Positions 57,952 to 64,000 of a stretch of 64,000 nt of DNA are shown here, piece by piece (positions within the stretch are counted from its first letter, which is position 1; the number at the start of each line of letters is the position of its first letter). The position numbers and the translations under genes are program-made. Origin of the DNA: Vogesella indigofera (lineage in GTDB: Bacteria; Pseudomonadota; Gammaproteobacteria; Burkholderiales; Chromobacteriaceae). Below the pieces are notes generated by a model. It saw only the letters and a program-made list of their open reading frames with translations. It had not been told where the DNA came from and ran no database searches. The stretch covers positions 372,001-436,000 of the forward strand of contig NZ_JAQQLA010000004.1 in the NCBI RefSeq assembly GCF_028548395.1. Reading direction: 5' to 3'.

Positions 57952-57982
57952 ATTCCCCAATAGGGTTTTCCGCGATGGGGAA
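57952..57982. promoter_or_regulatory. Inverted repeat upstream of dctA
   Basis: TTCCCCA (57953-57959) and TGGGGAA (57976-57982), with a weaker inner repeat GGGTTTTCC/GGAAATACCC. It lies just upstream of a possible sigma-54 promoter, where an activator such as DctD would bind. Confidence 0.4.
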
Positions 57983-57992
57983 ATACCCAATG

Positions 57993-58008
57993 TTGGCGCC
58001 CTGCCTGC
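57993..58008 (+). promoter_or_regulatory. Possible sigma-54 (-24/-12) promoter of dctA
   Basis: TTGGCGC then CTGC, with GG (57995-57996) and GC (58007-58008) separated by ten bases as needed for sigma-54. The -12 box is CTGC instead of TTGC. It is 75 bases before the dctA start. dctA genes are commonly sigma-54/DctD controlled. Confidence 0.4.
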
Positions 58009-58083
58009 CTGCCGCATGATCCTCGCCAACACGCCAACACAGCGTGAGCGACCATCACGGCGCCAGACACAGGAGAGTGCACC

Positions 58084-59409
58084 ATGCAGAAAAAACCGTT
58101 TTACAAGAGCCTGTATTTCCAGGTCATTGTCGCCATCGTACTGGGGGTCACCCTCGGCCACCTGATGCCGGAACTCGGCGCCAAGCTGAAACCGCTCGGT
58201 GACGGCTTCATCAAGCTGGTGAAGATGATGATCACACCTATCATCTTCTGCACCATCGTGGTCGGCATTGCCGGCATGGAAGACATGAAAAAGGTTGGCC
58301 GCGTCGGCGGCAAGGCGCTGCTGTACTTTGAAGTGGTGACCACGCTGGCACTGGCCATCGGCCTCTTGGTGGTGAACTTCGTGCAGCCGGGCAGCGGCAT
58401 GAACATCGACCCGAGCACGCTGGATACCGGCGCCATCGCCAAGTACACCGAAAAGGCCGCCGGCCAGAGCACGGTGGACTTCCTGCTGCACATCATCCCG
58501 CAAAGCGCGATCGGTGCCTTTGCCGACGGCGAGATCCTGCAGGTACTGCTGTTCTCGGTGCTGTTCGGCGCCGGCCTGTCGCTGATGGGCGAGCAGGGCA
58601 AACCGGTACTGGGCTTCTTTGAAAAAGTGTCGCACGTGCTGTTCGCGATGATCGGCTTCATCATGAAGCTGGCCCCGATCGGTGCCTTCGGCGCGATGGC
58701 GTTCACCATCGGCAAATACGGCGTCGGCAGCCTGGTGCAGCTGGCCTCGCTGATGGGCACCTTCTACCTGACCTGCGTACTGTTCGTCGGTCTGGTGCTG
58801 GGCAGCATCGCCCGCTTCTACGGTTTCAGCGTGTGGAAGCTGATCAAGTACATCAAGGAAGAACTGCTGATCGTGCTGGGCACCTCGTCGTCGGAATCCG
58901 CGCTGCCGCGCCTGATGACCAAGCTGGAGCAGCTCGGCTGCGCCAAGCCGGTGGTGGGTCTGGTGGTACCGACCGGTTACTCGTTCAACCTCGACGGCAC
59001 CTCGATCTACCTGACCATGGCGGCGATCTTCATCGCCCAGGCCTGCAATATCGACCTCACCCTGACGCAAGAGCTGACCATCCTCGGCGTGCTGCTGCTC
59101 ACCTCCAAGGGCGCCGCCGGTGTCACCGGCTCCGGCTTCATCACCCTGGCCGCCACCCTGGCCGTGGTACCGGAAATCCCGGTCGCCGGCCTCGCGCTGA
59201 TCCTCGGTATCGACCGCTTCATGTCCGAAGCCCGCGCCATCACCAACCTGATCGGCAACGCGGTGGCCACCGTGGTAGTTGCTAAGTGGGAAGATTCGCT
59301 GGACGTGGCGCAGATGCAGCGCGAGCTGGCCAACCCGACACCGATCAACCACGGTGCACCGGTAGAGGCGCCGCACCTGATCCGCGAAGTGTCGCAAGAG
59401 CTGAGCTGA
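58084..59409 (+). CDS. dctA: C4-dicarboxylate:cation symporter
   Basis: 441 aa, about eight to ten membrane segments. The DAACS family pattern is clear: [78 protein letters not shown] and [14 protein letters not shown]. It imports succinate, fumarate, malate. AGGAG precedes the ATG. It contains the 12-bp word at 58291. A sigma-54-like promoter and inverted repeat lie upstream. Confidence 0.92.
   Translation: MQKKPFYKSLYFQVIVAIVLGVTLGHLMPELGAKLKPLGDGFIKLVKMMITPIIFCTIVVGIAGMEDMKKVGRVGGKALLYFEVVTTLALAIGLLVVNFVQPGSGMNIDPSTLDTGAIAKYTEKAAGQSTVDFLLHIIPQSAIGAFADGEILQVLLFSVLFGAGLSLMGEQGKPVLGFFEKVSHVLFAMIGFIMKLAPIGAFGAMAFTIGKYGVGSLVQLASLMGTFYLTCVLFVGLVLGSIARFYGFSVWKLIKYIKEELLIVLGTSSSESALPRLMTKLEQLGCAKPVVGLVVPTGYSFNLDGTSIYLTMAAIFIAQACNIDLTLTQELTILGVLLLTSKGAAGVTGSGFITLAATLAVVPEIPVAGLALILGIDRFMSEARAITNLIGNAVATVVVAKWEDSLDVAQMQRELANPTPINHGAPVEAPHLIREVSQELS
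58291..58302 (-). repeat. 12-bp recurrent word
   Basis: AAGGTTGGCCGC inside dctA, read as Lys-Val-Gly-Arg, a different frame from the lolB and mutM copies. Confidence 0.8.
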
Positions 59410-59428
59410 TCCCGCTCTCCGCCAACAC

Positions 59429-59456
59429 AAAGCCCCTGTCGCAAGACAGGGGCTTT
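59429..59456. terminator. Terminator between dctA and apaH
   Basis: AAAGCCCCTGTC-GCAA-GACAGGGGCTTT with a T-run on the + strand and an A-run on the left; ends dctA. Confidence 0.9.
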
Positions 59457-59492
59457 TTCATTGCCGACAACGTTGGCCGCAGCCGCCGGGGC

Positions 59493-60320
59493 TTACCTGC
59501 CCTTGCCGATCTCGCGGTAGGGCGGGCACGGCAGCGAGAACTGGGCGCGGTCTTCCAGCCGCACCGCGGTCAGGCTGCCGCCCCACAGGCAGCCGCTGTC
59601 GATGGCCAGCACGTCCTCGCTCAGCATCAGCCCCAGCGCCGACCAGTGGCCGCAGATGATCGGCGTATCCATGCTACGCCGCCCGTCGACCGCGAACCAC
59701 GGCCGCAAGTGCGCCGGCGCACCGTCCAGCTCGCCCTTGTAGGACAGGTCCAGCTCGCCGTCGTTGTTGATGAAGCGCATCCGCGTCATCGCGTTGATGA
59801 TCAGCCGCCAGCGGTCCATGCCCTTCAGCTCGCCGTGCCAGCGCGAGGGCTTGTTGCCGTACAGCTTGGCGAACAGCTTGCGGTAGTCCTTGCCCGACAG
59901 CTCGTCCTCCACCTCCTCGGCCAGCCGCAGCGCCTTGTTGATGCTCCACTCCGGCAGCAGGCCGGCGTGCACCATCGCGTAGCCCTGTTCGTAGATCATC
60001 AGCGGCTGGCAACGCAACCAGTCCAGCAGCAGCTTGCTGTCGGCGGCGTCCAGCACGTCGTTGATAGTGTCGTCGCTGTGAATCTTGCCGTAGCCCTCGG
60101 CCACCGCCAGCAGGTGCAGGTCGTGGTTGCCGAGCACGATCTGCGTGCAGTCCTGGTGCTCGAACACCCAGCGCAGCACCGCCAGCGATTCCGGGCCGCG
60201 GTTGACCAGGTCGCCGGTCAGCCACAGCGTATCGCGGCCGGGGTTGAATTCAATCTGGCGCAAGAGCGCCATAAAGGGCGTGAAGCAGCCCTGCAAATCG
60301 CCAATCGCGTAGGTGGCCAT
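59493..60320 (-). CDS. apaH: Symmetrical diadenosine tetraphosphatase
   Basis: 275 aa metallophosphatase. Motifs GDLQG (7-11), LTGDLVNRGPESLAVLRW and VLGNHDLHLL near the N terminus, and DTPIICGHWSALGL near the C terminus. It cleaves Ap4A into two ADP. It is on the - strand and convergent with dctA; a diverged repeat word lies beyond its stop and an exact copy upstream (60345-60356). Confidence 0.94.
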   Translation of the reverse strand: MATYAIGDLQGCFTPFMALLRQIEFNPGRDTLWLTGDLVNRGPESLAVLRWVFEHQDCTQIVLGNHDLHLLAVAEGYGKIHSDDTINDVLDAADSKLLLDWLRCQPLMIYEQGYAMVHAGLLPEWSINKALRLAEEVEDELSGKDYRKLFAKLYGNKPSRWHGELKGMDRWRLIINAMTRMRFINNDGELDLSYKGELDGAPAHLRPWFAVDGRRSMDTPIICGHWSALGLMLSEDVLAIDSGCLWGGSLTAVRLEDRAQFSLPCPPYREIGKGR

Positions 60321-60344
60321 GTGTTGTTGTCCTGATTGATGAAT

Positions 60345-60356
60345 GCGGCCAACCTT
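60345..60356 (+). repeat. 12-bp recurrent word
   Basis: GCGGCCAACCTT preceded by AAT, between apaH and rep, immediately beside the MITE-like element. Confidence 0.8.
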
Positions 60357-60357
60357 G

Positions 60358-60513
60358 GCCTGAGAGCCTGTTCACGATCTGCTGCGCTTCGTGAAACGTT
60401 ACACGGTGAGTACGGCTTCGGCATGCTGGTTTATATCTGGATAAACGCCGCTTCCTCAGCCGTTTTCGCCTTGTCTCGCTCTAGCTCGCTAGATCGTGAA
60501 CGCGCTCTGAGCC
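60358..60513. mobile_element. MITE-like element with 23-bp imperfect inverted ends
   Basis: The left end includes GAGCCTGTTCACGATCT (60364-60380); the right end, on the opposite strand, includes GAGCGCGTTCACGATCT (60507-60491). Over 23 bases the ends match at about 19 positions. No coding sequence lies inside; the centre has a hairpin GTTTAT-ATCTGG-ATAAAC (about 60429-60446). Target-site duplications are not obvious. Best read as a small non-autonomous mobile element or large stem-loop. Confidence 0.55.
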
Positions 60514-60644
60514 GTGCCGCAACGTCGCGCCCGCCGCGATTGCCACGGCAGCGCGCCGGCCGCCAATGATAAAGGAAAGCGCATGGCCGTATCGTGCCGC
60601 TGGCTCTACAATGCGCGTTGTCCATGAAAGATTGACGACACCTC

Positions 60645-62660
60645 ATGTCCCTGCTGCAACTGAATCCGCCGCAACGCGCCGCCATCATGTCGCTGGACGG
60701 CCCGCTCTTGGTGCTGGCCGGCGCCGGCTCCGGCAAGACGCGGGTGATCACCCAGAAGATCGAGTACCTGATCCGCGAGGGCAATTACGACGCGCGCAAC
60801 ATCGCCGCCATCACCTTTACCAACAAGGCGGCGCGCGAGATGCTGGAGCGCGTCGGCAAGCTGATGAACAGCCGCGAGCTGAAGGGTATCACCGTGTCGA
60901 CCTTCCACTCGCTGGGCATGCAATTGCTGCGCCAGGAGGCGCCGCACCTCGGCTACAAGCCGCAGTTCTCCATCCTCGACAGCTACGATGCCGCCAAGAT
61001 CATCTCCGACGTGCTCAAGACCACGCACAAGGACGAGGTGCGCAAGGTGCAGAGCCGCATCTCGCTGTGGAAGAACGAGCTGCTCGGCCCCGACGCCGCC
61101 ATCGTGCAGGCCGACAACGAGTTCGACCGCATCTGCGCGATGACCTACGCCAGCTACCAGACCACGCTCACCGCCTACCAGGCGATGGACTTCGACGACC
61201 TGATCCGCTTCCCGGTCGAGCTGTTCAACAGCAATGCCGAGGTGCTGCAGAAGTGGCAGCACAAGCTGCGCTACCTGCTGATCGACGAATACCAGGACAC
61301 CAACACCTGCCAGTACCAGCTGGTGAAGCTGCTCACCGGCCAACGCGGCATGTTCACCGCGGTGGGCGACGACGACCAGTCGATCTACGCCTGGCGCGGC
61401 GCCAACATGGAAAACCTGCGCCTGCTGCAGCACGACTTCCCAAAACTCAAGGTCATCAAGCTGGAGCAGAACTACCGCTCCACCGCGCGCATCCTGCGTG
61501 CCGCCAACTCGGTGATCTCCAACAATCCCAAGCTGTTCGAGAAGCAGCTGTGGAGCGAACTGGGCCTGGGCGAGCCGATCCACGTGGTGCAGTGCAAGGA
61601 CGAAGAACACGAGGCCGACGTGGTGGTGCAGCGCCTCCTGGCGCACAAGTTCGAGCACCGCACCGAGTTCAAGGACTACGCCATCCTCTATCGCGGCAAC
61701 TACCAGGCACGCATCTTCGAGCAGGCACTGCGCAACCAGCGCATCCCCTACCAGATGGCCGGCGGGCAGAGCTTCTTCGACAAGCCGGAGATCAAGGACG
61801 TACTGTCCTACCTGCGCCTGATCGCCAACCCCAACGACGACCCGGCCTTCATCCGCGCGCTGACCACGCCCAAGCGCGGCGTCGGTGCCACCACGCTGGA
61901 ACGGCTCGGCGCCTGGGCCGGCCAGCGCGGCAACAGCCTGTTCGCCGCCGCGCACGAGGAAGGCTTCCAGCTGCAGGTCGGCGCCGCGCAGCTGGCGCCA
62001 TTGCAGGACTTCTGCCGCTTCATCGTCAACCTGGAATACCGCGCCACGCGCGAGCCGGCCGGTGAGCTGGTGATGGAAATGCTGAAGGCGATCGGCTTCG
62101 AAGCCTGGCTGTACGACAGCGAGGACAGCCAGCGCGCCGCGGAAGTGAAGTGGAAAAACGTGATGGACCTGGTGGCGTGGCTGCAGAAAAAGGGTGACGC
62201 CGACGGCAAGAACCTGATTGAGCTGTCACAGACCATCGCGCTGATCACCATGCTGGAAGGCCGCGACGAAGGCGAGGTCGATGCCGTCAAAATGTCCACT
62301 CTGCACGCGTCGAAAGGGCTGGAATACCCACACGTGTTCCTGATCGGCTGTGAGGAAGGCATCCTGCCGCACAGCGAATCGGTGGACAACGGCATGGTGG
62401 AGGAAGAACGGCGGCTGATGTACGTCGGCATCACCCGCGCCCAGCGCAGCCTGACGCTGACCTACTGCGTGAAGCGCCGCCGCGCCGGCGAGTGGCTGTT
62501 CGTCGAGCCGTCGCGCTTCATCGGCGAGATCAACGGCGACGACATCCGCCACTTCGGCAAACCCGGCGCCGAGCCCATCGTCAGCAAGCGCGAGGGCAAG
62601 AGCAAGCTGGCCAGCCTGATGGCCAGCCTCGACAGCAAGGTGCAGAAGCCGGAGGAGTGA
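60645..62660 (+). CDS. rep: ATP-dependent DNA helicase Rep
   Basis: 671 aa superfamily-1 helicase. Walker A LVLAGAGSGKTRVITQKIEY (GAGSGKT 26-32), FTNKAAREMLERVGKLM, Walker B LLIDEYQDTN, VGDDDQSIYAWRGA, LEQNYRSTARIL, VKMSTLHASKGLEYPHVFLIG and EERRLMYVGITRAQ. Length and LNPPQRAAI start fit Rep rather than UvrD (about 720 aa). It aids replication forks through obstacles. Confidence 0.92.
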   Translation: MSLLQLNPPQRAAIMSLDGPLLVLAGAGSGKTRVITQKIEYLIREGNYDARNIAAITFTNKAAREMLERVGKLMNSRELKGITVSTFHSLGMQLLRQEAPHLGYKPQFSILDSYDAAKIISDVLKTTHKDEVRKVQSRISLWKNELLGPDAAIVQADNEFDRICAMTYASYQTTLTAYQAMDFDDLIRFPVELFNSNAEVLQKWQHKLRYLLIDEYQDTNTCQYQLVKLLTGQRGMFTAVGDDDQSIYAWRGANMENLRLLQHDFPKLKVIKLEQNYRSTARILRAANSVISNNPKLFEKQLWSELGLGEPIHVVQCKDEEHEADVVVQRLLAHKFEHRTEFKDYAILYRGNYQARIFEQALRNQRIPYQMAGGQSFFDKPEIKDVLSYLRLIANPNDDPAFIRALTTPKRGVGATTLERLGAWAGQRGNSLFAAAHEEGFQLQVGAAQLAPLQDFCRFIVNLEYRATREPAGELVMEMLKAIGFEAWLYDSEDSQRAAEVKWKNVMDLVAWLQKKGDADGKNLIELSQTIALITMLEGRDEGEVDAVKMSTLHASKGLEYPHVFLIGCEEGILPHSESVDNGMVEEERRLMYVGITRAQRSLTLTYCVKRRRAGEWLFVEPSRFIGEINGDDIRHFGKPGAEPIVSKREGKSKLASLMASLDSKVQKPEE

Positions 62661-62757
62661 GCGCCGCATTGCGGCCAACCCTGGCGGCTACTGCCAGCGG
62701 CGGATGCGCCAGCCGGTGCGGCCGACACGCCGGCACATCATGGGCGGTGGGCAATAA

Positions 62758-62785
62758 AAAACGCCGCGCAACAGCGCGACGTTTT
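62758..62785. terminator. Bidirectional terminator between rep and cytochrome c
   Basis: AAAACGCCGCGC-AACA-GCGCGACGTTTT, 12-bp stem with one mismatch, flanked by A and T runs between convergent genes. Confidence 0.82.
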
Positions 62786-62805
62786 GGATGACAACTGCCG
62801 GCAAC

Positions 62806-63543
62806 TTACTTGGCGGCGTTGGTCAGGTATTCCACGGCAGCCTTGAATTCGGCATCGGAGCCGCTGTAGCCGCCCTTGGGTGGCATCGCGTTCAGGCCCT
62901 TGGTGGCGGAAGCCACCAGACCGTCCAGGCCCTTGGCCAGACGTGGCGCCCAGGCGGCCTTGTCGCCGAACTTCGGTGCGCCGGCCGCGCCGCTGTCATG
63001 GCAGGCCATGCACACGCTGGCGTACACCTTCTTGCCCACCACCGCCGGATCCGCCGCTGCGGCGCCTTCGGCACCACCCACTGGCGGCTCGGTGAACTGG
63101 CCGCCACCGGCGTTACCCATATAGGCCACCGCGCGTTTCAGCTCGTCGTCGGACAGGTCGGCTGCGCCACCCTTGGCCGGCATCGCGTTGAAGCCTTCCA
63201 GTGCGTGCTTGACCAGGGTATCCCAGCCCTGTGCCACGCGCGGACCCCAAGCACCGGCATCACCGAATTTCGGTGAGCCAGCCAGGCCGGTGCCGTGACA
63301 GGAAATGCAGATGCCGCTGTAAACCTGCTGGCCGGTGCGCATGCCCGGAGGCGCGTCGCTGGCCACGGATTCGCCGATCGGCTTGAGGCGGGCGGCAACG
63401 GCTTCCTTGCTCATCACTTCCGCATTGACATCAAAACCGCTGGTGGCCAGTTTCGCCAGCAACCAGATACCCACCACGACCAGTACGACGATACCGAGCA
63501 AGATCGTGACGATCTGGCCTGGCGCTTTGGTTTCGTTACTCAT
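62806..63543 (-). CDS. Membrane-anchored diheme cytochrome c
   Basis: 245 aa. One N-terminal membrane helix (about 10-30, IVTILLGIVVLVVVGIWLLA) without an obvious cleavage site, then two cytochrome c5-type domains. Haem sites CISCH (79-83) and CMACH (178-182), with likely axial methionines in FNAMPAKGG (Met 121) and LNAMPPKGG (Met 220). The two halves look duplicated (GSPKFGDAGAWGPRVAQGWDTLV versus GAPKFGDKAAWAPRLAKGLDGLV, both split). It probably carries electrons to a terminal oxidase or reductase; no oxidase gene is near. Confidence 0.9.
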   Translation of the reverse strand: MSNETKAPGQIVTILLGIVVLVVVGIWLLAKLATSGFDVNAEVMSKEAVAARLKPIGESVASDAPPGMRTGQQVYSGICISCHGTGLAGSPKFGDAGAWGPRVAQGWDTLVKHALEGFNAMPAKGGAADLSDDELKRAVAYMGNAGGGQFTEPPVGGAEGAAAADPAVVGKKVYASVCMACHDSGAAGAPKFGDKAAWAPRLAKGLDGLVASATKGLNAMPPKGGYSGSDAEFKAAVEYLTNAAK

Positions 63544-63707
63544 TCCAGCCTCGCTGTAATAATGTCATTCAAAAATTGGGGAAATTATACGGAAAGCCCC
63601 CGCACAAGGCAAAGGCGCCAGGAACTTTCCGGAAATCCGTGAAACCGGCAGTCACGACTGGACGCTGGGCGCCGCTTTGCGCTATGATCCGCCTGCTTTT
63701 TTGCGCA

Positions 63708-63784
63708 GCACCCGTAGCTCAGTTGGATAGAGTGTCAGTTTCCGAAGCTGAAGGTCAGTGGTTCGATCCCACTCGGGTGCGCCA
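63708..63784 (+). tRNA. tRNA-Arg (CCG)
   Basis: 77 nt with CCA encoded. Acceptor stem GCACCCG/CGGGTGC; D arm GCTC...GAGT; anticodon stem TCAGT/GCTGA around TTCCGAA (anticodon CCG); T arm AGTGG-TTCGATC-CCACT. TATGAT (63683-63688) may be its -10. A short GCCGGAT-T-ATCCGGC repeat follows but has no T-run. Confidence 0.95.
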
Positions 63785-64000
63785 ATCCGCCGGATTATCC
63801 GGCATCCCGCCGCAGTGTTCTTTGCGGATTGTCAAAGCAGCCTCCTCGCTGCGTCTTCCCTCGCTGTCAGCTGCATTTATATACTCTGGGCATGTTCCGT
63901 GCGCAGGCAATCGCCGCGACTGTTGCACATGCACACGCCGGCACGCGCACCAGATGCCATCCTGCTGCAAATTCCTGTCCGCCGCGGCAAATCTCCGTAA
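63785..64000. other. Window end after tRNA-Arg
   Basis: No supported gene. A short hairpin (about 63789-63803) follows the tRNA. tRNA 3' ends like this one often serve as integration sites, but nothing here shows that. Confidence 0.3.

Larger units (their letters stand above)
60321..60644. other. Gap between apaH and rep
   Basis: 324 bases between divergent genes. It holds the exact recurrent word at 60345-60356 and a ~156-bp MITE-like element at 60358-60513. From 60514 to 60644 I see no gene; rep has a weak ribosome site. Confidence 0.5.

Noticed and set aside
56818..59430. 870-residue - strand frame over mutM, plsC and dctA
   Set aside because: It spans three well-supported genes on the other strand and has no family features.
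63785..63803. Attachment site or terminator after tRNA-Arg
   Set aside because: The hairpin lacks a T-run and no integrase or repeat of the tRNA end is seen before the window stops.

Overview
The window looks like the chromosome of a GC-rich betaproteobacterium of the order Neisseriales, probably Chromobacteriaceae (Vogesella, Chromobacterium or a relative). This is inferred from the housekeeping order ychF-pth-rplY-prs-tRNA-Gln(x2)-ispE-lolB-TPR lipoprotein, from gltBD, and from overall codon and base composition. No rRNA is present, so the genus cannot be fixed from this sequence alone.

Positions 1-25,321 hold a surface-polysaccharide (O-antigen or capsule) cluster, all on the + strand, tightly packed with many ATGA/TTGA overlaps, and visibly lower in GC than the rest. 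It starts beside a decayed IS3-type transposase. It contains a wbpB-wbpD-wbpE set (2,3-diacetamido uronic acid), a legionaminic-acid pathway (legB, legC, legH, legI, legG, ptmE, legF), wzx, wzy, a putative glycosyltransferase of unknown type, a GT4 transferase, fnlA-fnlB-fnlC (UDP-L-FucNAc) and a WbuB-like FucNAc transferase. Unusually, it carries two complete sets of acetamidino-forming machinery, each a PP-loop N-acetyl sugar amidotransferase plus a HisH/HisF pair (9.7-13.1 kb and 15.8-19.6 kb). The likely repeat unit therefore combines a legionaminic acid derivative, a di-N-acyl uronic acid and L-FucNAc, with one or two acetamidino groups. No wbpA, wbpI or initiating phosphosugar transferase is seen here.

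Positions 25,481-31,829 (- strand) form an export/exopolysaccharide group: a YjbE-like small secreted protein, a YjbH-like outer-membrane protein fused to a PAP2 phosphatase, a Wza-like SLBB export protein and a Wzz-like chain-length regulator. A perfect bidirectional terminator separates it from the O-antigen cluster.

Positions 32,111-64,000 are core GC-rich genes: gltD/gltB, a cardiolipin synthase, a long leader before an Orn/Lys/Arg-type decarboxylase, a two-component system flanked by two likely target genes sharing a 16-bp palindrome at identical spacing, an amino-acid (probably cystine) binding protein and permease with a PLP sulfur enzyme, the ychF-pth-rplY-prs-ispE-lolB block, mutM, plsC, dctA, apaH, rep, a membrane-anchored diheme cytochrome c and tRNA-Arg(CCG).

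The most unusual signal is a repeated 12-bp word, GCGGCCAACCTT/AAGGTTGGCCGC. It occurs at least 11 times exactly, in several reading frames and in intergenic DNA, once as the inverted pair of a terminator, in the manner of Neisseria DNA uptake sequences but with an unrelated sequence.
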